64,000 nt of DNA from Hymenobacter sp. DG01 (GTDB lineage Bacteria > Bacteroidota > Bacteroidia > Cytophagales > Hymenobacteraceae). A program made the translations under genes and the position numbers. Below, one piece after another: positions 59,244 to 64,000 of this stretch. The stretch spans positions 1,922,001-1,986,000 of the forward strand of contig NZ_CP040936.1 of NCBI RefSeq assembly GCF_006352025.1, written 5' to 3'. The notes beneath the pieces were generated by a model, which did no database searches, was not told where the DNA came from, and saw only the letters and a list, made by a program, of their open reading frames with translations. Every line of letters begins with the position of its first letter. The stretch's first letter is position 1.

Positions 59244-60422
59244 TTAGCTCAGCGGAGTTTTGGGGTCGTAAGCATCGCGCAAGCCGTTACCTAACAGGTT
59301 GAAGCTCAGCACCAGCAGACTGATAGCCAGACCCGGCAGCAGCGTCAGCCAGAAACCGGCCGCGGTGCCCAGCAGCTGAAAGCCTTCGTTCACCATCAGC
59401 CCCCAGGAGGGCGCCGGCGGCTGCACCCCCAGCCCCAGGAAGCTCAGGCCGGCTTCCAGCAGAATGGCCGCCGCGAAGTTGCTGGTTGCCAGCACAATCA
59501 GGGGGCCAATCATATTGGGTAAGAGGTGGCGGGCAATCAGGCGGCTCTGGGGCAGGCCCAGTACGCGGCCGGCTTCCACGAAGGTTTTTTCGCGTAGGCT
59601 CAGCATCTGGCCCCGCACCACGCGGGCCACATCCACCCACATCGTCAGGCCCACGGCCACGAAGGAGGTCCAGACGCCTTTGCTGTCGAGGGCCAGGGAA
59701 ATGGCAATAACCAGCATGATGCCCGGAATGCTCCACACCACCGTCATCAGGCCCAGCAGCAAACTATCGACCCAGCCCCCCACGTAGCCCGCTACGGCCC
59801 CAATAAGCATCCCCAACGCCACGGAAATCAGGACGGCCACCAGCCCAATGCCCAGGCTCACGCGGGTGCCCAGCAGCAGGCGGCTCAGCTCGTCGCGGCC
59901 GGCTTTGTCGGTGCCCAGCCAGTAGGTGCGCGGCACAATGTGATCCTGCTCTATCTCCTGACGAAGCGCCGCCGCGGGCCCGGCGTGGCCCGTCACGGCC
60001 GACAGGGGGTAGGCCTGCGGCTGGTCGGCGAGGGCGGAGTGGTTTTGGTAAGGCGTGGTCAGGAGCGAATCGCCCTGGAAACGGTAGCCCCCGATGGGCA
60101 CTTCCTGAACCTGCGGAGCCTGGCCTTCCCACCAGGTACGCAGGAAGTTGCTACCCCCGGCGCGGGCCGAATCGGGCAGGGCCAGGCGCAGCACGGTAGC
60201 CCGGAAGCCGGGGGCTTCTTTCTGGAGCTGCACCAGGCCGTTGTTGGCGTTGGGCGAGTTATCGGGCAGCACCCAGTAGCCCAGCAGTGCCACCAGCGTG
60301 CACAGCACGATAAAGCCCAGCCCCAGCATGGCCGGCGCGTTGCGCAGCAGGCGCTGGCGCACGTAGTAGCTGGGCGGCCGGGCCACGGAAGCGGCGGCTA
60401 CGGGAGCCGTAGTAACTGCCAC
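59244..60422 (-). CDS. ABC transporter permease, DppC/OppC type
   Basis: A 392-residue inner-membrane permease for peptide or nickel uptake systems. It has the N-terminal helix (about 33-53), an unusually long periplasmic stretch before helix 2 (about 54-180, much larger than the ~60 residues typical of OppC), and then five helices with the EAA loop EAGRVLGLPQSRLIARHLLPN. YWLGTDKAGRDELSRLLLGTRVSLGIG is the DppC signature just before helix 2. No other subunit (ATPase, DppB or binding protein) is in the window. The gene starts 2 bp after the stop of the 85-residue gene upstream. Confidence 0.9.
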   Translation of the reverse strand: MAVTTAPVAAASVARPPSYYVRQRLLRNAPAMLGLGFIVLCTLVALLGYWVLPDNSPNANNGLVQLQKEAPGFRATVLRLALPDSARAGGSNFLRTWWEGQAPQVQEVPIGGYRFQGDSLLTTPYQNHSALADQPQAYPLSAVTGHAGPAAALRQEIEQDHIVPRTYWLGTDKAGRDELSRLLLGTRVSLGIGLVAVLISVALGMLIGAVAGYVGGWVDSLLLGLMTVVWSIPGIMLVIAISLALDSKGVWTSFVAVGLTMWVDVARVVRGQMLSLREKTFVEAGRVLGLPQSRLIARHLLPNMIGPLIVLATSNFAAAILLEAGLSFLGLGVQPPAPSWGLMVNEGFQLLGTAAGFWLTLLPGLAISLLVLSFNLLGNGLRDAYDPKTPLS

Positions 60423-60424
60423 GG

Positions 60425-60682
60425 CTAGCGGGTGTTGTGTTGGAGCAGCCCTTCCTTGGAGGCCAGAAAGTAACAGTCGCGCACGATGGCCCCGAAGGAG
60501 CTTTCCTCGAAGGCCAGCTCCGTATCGGGGTCGGGCCAGAAGCTGCGGATCAGGCCCTGCTCTAGCAGGCCGCGCAGGGTGCGCTCCAGCTCGGCGGGCC
60601 CGAGGCCGGTTTTCGGGCTCAGGTCAGCAAAAGAAGTGACGAAGTACAGCTCGTCGAGGATGTCAAATTCAGCGTCAGTCAC
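60425..60682 (-). CDS. Small winged-helix-like hypothetical protein
   Basis: An 85-residue soluble protein. The predicted helices DAEFDILDELYFVTSFADLS and GPAELERTLRGLLEQGLIRSF have the spacing of a winged-helix DNA-binding fold, with the remainder acidic. No family is recognised with confidence. It ends 2 bp before the start of the permease gene, so the two are almost certainly cotranscribed. A regulatory role or an accessory role for the transporter are both open. Confidence 0.68.
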   Translation of the reverse strand: MTDAEFDILDELYFVTSFADLSPKTGLGPAELERTLRGLLEQGLIRSFWPDPDTELAFEESSFGAIVRDCYFLASKEGLLQHNTR

Positions 60683-60813
60683 GGGGAAAGGCGGGTGGTT
60701 GTGCGGGGCAAAGGTAGGGTTTGGGAAGGTTCGGGGGGTAGCGGGAGGAATGTCCTTTTCTTAAACCAACGAAGCAATCTACACCTCGCTGTTATTTGAA
60801 AAAGGAATCCGGA

Positions 60814-61332
60814 TTATCTGTAGGCAACCGCCCCTGTAGGGATAGAGTGTTCAATATGCTGCTCCTGGAATTCGATATACGTAACAATAGCTTTGATTTC
60901 CCGGTCGGTGAGCTGGAAACTGGGCATCTCCTGCTTCTGGTACTGGTTGAAAATCTTCACTGCATACTCATCGCCCTTTGCCACCATTTTGCTGGAGTTT
61001 TTCACCCAGGGAATGATCCAGGATATAGGTCGGCGCTTGGCAATGCCAGCTAGGGCTGGTCCTACCACCACTTCGTTCACATCATGACATTGAGCGCAAT
61101 TGCCTTTGAACAGAGCATCACCGGCGGCAATTGCAGCGGCATCAGGGCCGGTTGGCTGTTGTGTTGGCATAGCGGGCTCGGCTGTTGGCTTAGCAAGCCC
61201 GCCCGCTAGTGCCGTCTCCACCTGCTCAGGCTGGGATAGCAGCCCGCTCATTGAAAATCCAAACACCATAATCGTACAGAAAATCAGCACCAAACTAGCC
61301 GGCATCACAACTTCTAACCACGCCTTATTCAT
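60814..61332 (-). CDS. Membrane-anchored mono-heme cytochrome c
   Basis: A 172-residue protein with an N-terminal membrane helix (about 9-31), an Ala/Pro/Thr-rich linker, and a class I cytochrome c domain (about 66-160). The haem motif is CAQCH (79-83) and the likely axial methionine is Met136 in QEMPSFQL. I chose the ATG at 61332 (MNKAW); the upstream in-frame ATG at 61401 adds a poorly plausible leader. It would carry electrons on the periplasmic face; partners are not in the window. Confidence 0.9.
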   Translation of the reverse strand: MNKAWLEVVMPASLVLIFCTIMVFGFSMSGLLSQPEQVETALAGGLAKPTAEPAMPTQQPTGPDAAAIAAGDALFKGNCAQCHDVNEVVVGPALAGIAKRRPISWIIPWVKNSSKMVAKGDEYAVKIFNQYQKQEMPSFQLTDREIKAIVTYIEFQEQHIEHSIPTGAVAYR

Positions 61333-61447
61333 ATTGAAACGGGAATGAAGGATGAAACAATAAAGACAGAATAAGTACGCGCCGAAACGCCGTAAACACA
61401 AGTATAAATGTGCCTTTATCTGCTGGCTTGGCTGATGCCCCTACCCC

Positions 61448-62665
61448 CTACTTAGCGCCCAACCTTCGGCCCTTCCATTTATAGCTGCCGCGCAGCCCCA
61501 ATAGGCCGGTGACCAGGGCGTAGGGCCCGTAGGCCAGCTGCAGGATCGGCACCCACCACAGCCACCCCGGTCGCCCCAGAAACCGCAACACCGGCCGCAG
61601 AAACACTACGTCGGCCAGGAGCTTGATGGCCCAAGCACTCAGTACCCCTACCCCCGAAACCACCCCAAACCACCACAGCCCTACCCCCACCGGAAACGTG
61701 AGGTTGCTCAGCAGCACCAGCACCGCCAGGCGTTGCGGGGCGGCGGTTTGGTAGTGGCGCCACTTGCTGGCCCAGCGCACCCGCTGCCGCAGTAGCTGGC
61801 GCACCGTAGGCTGGGCCGCCGTGCGGACCAGAGCCGCTTCCTGGGCCAGAAACCGGATGCTGCCGGGAAAGGCGGCGTGCAGCTTGTGCAGCAGAAACTC
61901 ATCGTCGCCGCTGGGCACGGCCTCGTTGCCCTGGTAGCCATTCACGGCAAAGAAATCGGCGCGGCGGTAGCCTAGGTTGGCGCCGTTGCACATGGTAGGG
62001 CGGTTCAGGCCAATACTGGCAGCCCCTACCCCTACCAATCCGGCTAACTCCAGGCCCTGCAGCGTTGCCAGCCAGCCGCTGCCCGTCAGGAGCACGGGGC
62101 CGCTGATGAAGCGGGCGGTGGCGTCCGCAGCGGCCAGCTTTGCGTAGGCCTGCACCCAGCCGGCGGGCACCCGGCAATCGGCATCGGTGAGGAGGACCCA
62201 GGGGGCGCGGGCTACCTGCACGGCCGCTTGCACGGCGGCTTTCTTGCCGGTGGGTGCCCCGGGCAGCTGCGCCAGCTGCACCAGCAGCACCGGAAACGGC
62301 AAATCCCGCGCCGCTGCGGTTACAATGCGGGCCGTGTCGTCGGTCGAATGATCATCGACCACAATCAGCTCTACCCCACCCGGAATCAGGTTTTGCTGGC
62401 GTAAGTCGTCGAGTAGGTTGGGCAGGTTTTCGGCCTCGTTGCGGGCCGCTACGATGATGGAAAAGCCGGGAGTTGCAGCTTCTTCTGGAGCTCCGCTGGT
62501 TTCAGCAGCGGCTGCCGCTGCTTCTGCTACCTGTGGCTCTTCAACTACCCTACCTCCTGATGCCGCCTGCCGCTGCCACGCCTCCCGAAACCGCAGCATC
62601 TGCCAGAGGTAGGCGCCGTTGAGGCCCAGCAGGGCCAAGGTGGCTATCCAGGCGCCGCTGCCCAT
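61448..62665 (-). CDS. Membrane glycosyltransferase, family 2
   Basis: A 405-residue GT2 enzyme: N-terminal helix (about 5-22), an Ala/Glu-rich linker (about 35-65), a GT-A domain (FSIIVAARNEAENLPNLL, VVDDHSTDD, LTDADCR, and QRVRWASKW) and two or three C-terminal helices. The start at 62665 shares one base with the upstream stop (TGATG), so the pair is translationally coupled. The frame is open upstream to 63454, but that is a shadow of the upstream membrane gene. It is related in layout to the GT2 gene at 50107. Confidence 0.88.
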   Translation of the reverse strand: MGSGAWIATLALLGLNGAYLWQMLRFREAWQRQAASGGRVVEEPQVAEAAAAAAETSGAPEEAATPGFSIIVAARNEAENLPNLLDDLRQQNLIPGGVELIVVDDHSTDDTARIVTAAARDLPFPVLLVQLAQLPGAPTGKKAAVQAAVQVARAPWVLLTDADCRVPAGWVQAYAKLAAADATARFISGPVLLTGSGWLATLQGLELAGLVGVGAASIGLNRPTMCNGANLGYRRADFFAVNGYQGNEAVPSGDDEFLLHKLHAAFPGSIRFLAQEAALVRTAAQPTVRQLLRQRVRWASKWRHYQTAAPQRLAVLVLLSNLTFPVGVGLWWFGVVSGVGVLSAWAIKLLADVVFLRPVLRFLGRPGWLWWVPILQLAYGPYALVTGLLGLRGSYKWKGRRLGAK

Positions 62666-63711
62666 CAGGAAGCAACCGGCGCGGGCCAGCTTTTCTGGCG
62701 CTTGCGCAGCACCTTCATCCGCAGCACGAACACCAGCCCAATGGCGCTGGGCACGGCGATATTCAGCACCCACAAGCTCAGGCTGGCGCTGAGCACAGGC
62801 AGCACCGGCTCGCCCAGCAAACCAAACAAGTGGGTGGCCGACAGCTCCCGCACACCCACGTCGGCGAGGGCGTTGAGCGAGGGCACCAACGACTTCAGCA
62901 GAAACGTGCCGGCTACGGCGGCCAGGGCCGGTCCTACCGGCGCCTGCACCCCGTAGGCCCATAGCAGCAACCCGAATTGCGCGCAGAACACGGCGTAGCG
63001 CAAACTGGAAATCAGCAGCACGGCCGTGAGGGCGCGGGCGGGGTAAGTGGGCATTACGGCCAGAAACCGGCTGAAGCGCCGGAGCGGACGCACGGCCTGC
63101 ACGGCCGCCACCAGCATTTGGGAGTAATAGAGGGGTAGCAAAACGGCCGCGTTCAGCAGCAGCGTAGCCAGCCCTACCCCCACCTGGGCCGCCGGGTAGC
63201 CCACCAGGTAAAACCGCAGCAGAAAATACAGCAGCCCCGCCGTGCCGGCCACTACCGTAGCCACCAGCTGACAGTAGCGCCCCAGAAATACCGCCCCCAG
63301 GGCATCGAGCCGCCGACTTTTCAGCTCGATGATGCGGCCGGCGTAGTCGCCTACCCGGTTGGGAGTCACGAACCCCAGGGTGAGGCCCACCAGCACCGCC
63401 CGGAAGCTGCGCCGAAACGATACCGGCTCCAGATGCCGGGCCAGGCGCCACCATTTCCAGGCTTCCAGCCCCCAGTTGAGGGGCATGAGCAGCAAAGCCA
63501 GCACCACCGGGCCCCGGCCTTCACCGCTGAGGGTGCGCCGGAGCAGGCCCCGCCAGGCGGCAGCCGTGGCTTCATCGGCCACTACGGAGTGCCAGAGCAG
63601 CCCCAGCGTGAGCAGCGTGATGAAGAGTTTGCCCGCTACTACCAGTCCGCGCCGCCGAGAGGCCGGTTCTTCCGGCTTTTGGACGTAGTTTTGTAGGTGA
63701 GGCGCAGACAA
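62665..63711 (-). CDS. Lysylphosphatidylglycerol synthase-like membrane protein (UPF0104/AglD type)
   Basis: A 348-residue polytopic membrane protein, with about 8 helices, of the lysylphosphatidylglycerol synthase transmembrane (flippase-like) family. FVTPNRVGDYAGRIIELKSR and LVPSLNALADVGVRELSATHLFG are the conserved blocks. Only the membrane part is present, with no transferase domain, as in the AglD/YbhN type. Proteins of this kind are proposed to flip or transfer lipid-linked compounds. Its stop overlaps the GT2 start downstream (TGATG), so the two probably act together on an envelope glycolipid. Confidence 0.86.
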   Translation of the reverse strand: MSAPHLQNYVQKPEEPASRRRGLVVAGKLFITLLTLGLLWHSVVADEATAAAWRGLLRRTLSGEGRGPVVLALLLMPLNWGLEAWKWWRLARHLEPVSFRRSFRAVLVGLTLGFVTPNRVGDYAGRIIELKSRRLDALGAVFLGRYCQLVATVVAGTAGLLYFLLRFYLVGYPAAQVGVGLATLLLNAAVLLPLYYSQMLVAAVQAVRPLRRFSRFLAVMPTYPARALTAVLLISSLRYAVFCAQFGLLLWAYGVQAPVGPALAAVAGTFLLKSLVPSLNALADVGVRELSATHLFGLLGEPVLPVLSASLSLWVLNIAVPSAIGLVFVLRMKVLRKRQKSWPAPVAS

Positions 63712-63797
63712 GTGGGCAGCTGGTTGATTTGCTTCGGCAAGTTACCGACGAAAATTCACCTCACTCTGCCTATCTTCTCGCTCTCCCCTAACCCGCT

Positions 63798-64000
63798 ATG
63801 ATTCTACCCCTTGCCTCTGCCGATCTGCTGCCCAAAGTGATTATGGGCGTTGACCCCGGTACCCAGATCATGGGCTACGCCGTGATTGAGGTACAGGGCC
63901 AGCAGGTGAACGTGCTGCGCTACGATGTCATCGACATGAAGAAGCTCGGCACCAACCACGCCCTCAAGCTCAAAAGAATCTATGAGCGCATGACGGAGCT
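63798..64000 (+). CDS. ruvC: Holliday junction endonuclease RuvC, 3' end outside window
   Basis: Sixty-seven residues of the N-terminus of RuvC, which resolves Holliday junctions together with RuvAB. VIMGVDPGTQIMGYAVIE contains the first catalytic aspartate, and the segment DVIDMKKLGTNHALKLKRIYER is typical of the family. The frame runs off the right edge. The ATG at 63798 fits the family with an N-terminal extension of about a dozen residues. It is divergent from the gene at 62665. Confidence 0.93.
   Translation, partial: MILPLASADLLPKVIMGVDPGTQIMGYAVIEVQGQQVNVLRYDVIDMKKLGTNHALKLKRIYERMTE

Noticed and set aside
62666..63454. N-terminal extension of the GT2 frame
   Set aside because: It lies inside the coupled upstream membrane gene, is Gly/Pro/Arg-rich and has no domain; the TGATG overlap marks the real start.

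Overview
The window looks like chromosomal DNA from a GC-rich Bacteroidota of the Cytophagales, most likely Hymenobacter or a close relative. The reasons are the paired SusC/SusD outer-membrane genes, C-terminal type IX secretion (T9SS) sorting domains on several exported proteins, weak or absent Shine-Dalgarno sequences, and TAnnTTTG promoter elements. The genus is an inference from overall protein style. No rRNA, CRISPR array, integrase or transposase gene was found.

Region 1 (1-25.8 kb) is a glucuronoxylan utilisation locus. A regulator gene (24588-25766, +) faces a long minus-strand run: mannonate dehydratase uxuA, a GH67 alpha-glucuronidase, an SDR oxidoreductase that probably does the UxuB step, SusC, SusD, a SASA-type carbohydrate acetylesterase, a GH3 beta-xylosidase and a T9SS-exported GH10 xylanase, ending at a strong terminator (8297-8341). 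A second minus-strand run follows: xylB and xylA (overlapping), a GH51 arabinofuranosidase, a second GH10 xylanase and a GH115 alpha-glucuronidase that runs off the left edge. Together they cover backbone cutting, debranching (MeGlcA, arabinose, acetyl), import, xylose entry into the pentose phosphate pathway, and part of glucuronate breakdown. Both runs begin beside a nearly identical 43-bp box (8207-8249 and 24425-24467) with two LacI-type operator cores 12 bp apart. The presumed regulator is a LacI protein with an extra N-terminal four-cysteine zinc ribbon.

Region 2 (25.8-40 kb) holds a Ser/Thr/Gly-rich lipoprotein, a secreted ExeM-like nuclease, a CLC antiporter with a CLC-F-like (fluoride) filter motif, a fasciclin protein, a 14-repeat FG-GAP surface protein, and a divergent galactan pair (GH2 beta-galactosidase and GH53 endo-galactanase).

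Region 3 (39.1-43.6 kb) is accessory: three small AT-rich genes for membrane or metal-binding-like proteins, then a single-chain MmeI-like (type IIL) restriction-modification enzyme whose central third is clearly more AT-rich than its ends.

Region 4 (43.8-64 kb) holds a RibD/DHFR-like reductase, tRNA-Ser(GGA), L-asparaginase, TatD, a GH3 beta-glucosidase, an exopolysaccharide cluster (GT2, NodB deacetylase, GT4, flippase, Wzz-like, Wzy/ligase), a GAF-PP2C phosphatase, an oligopeptide ABC permease with a small partner, a cytochrome c, a GT2 plus lysylphosphatidylglycerol-synthase-like membrane pair, and the start of ruvC. Several intergenic gaps carry large palindromic repeats. One family is a composite inverted repeat that encloses a terminator hairpin and sits at gene 3' ends, supplying stop codons to neighbouring genes.
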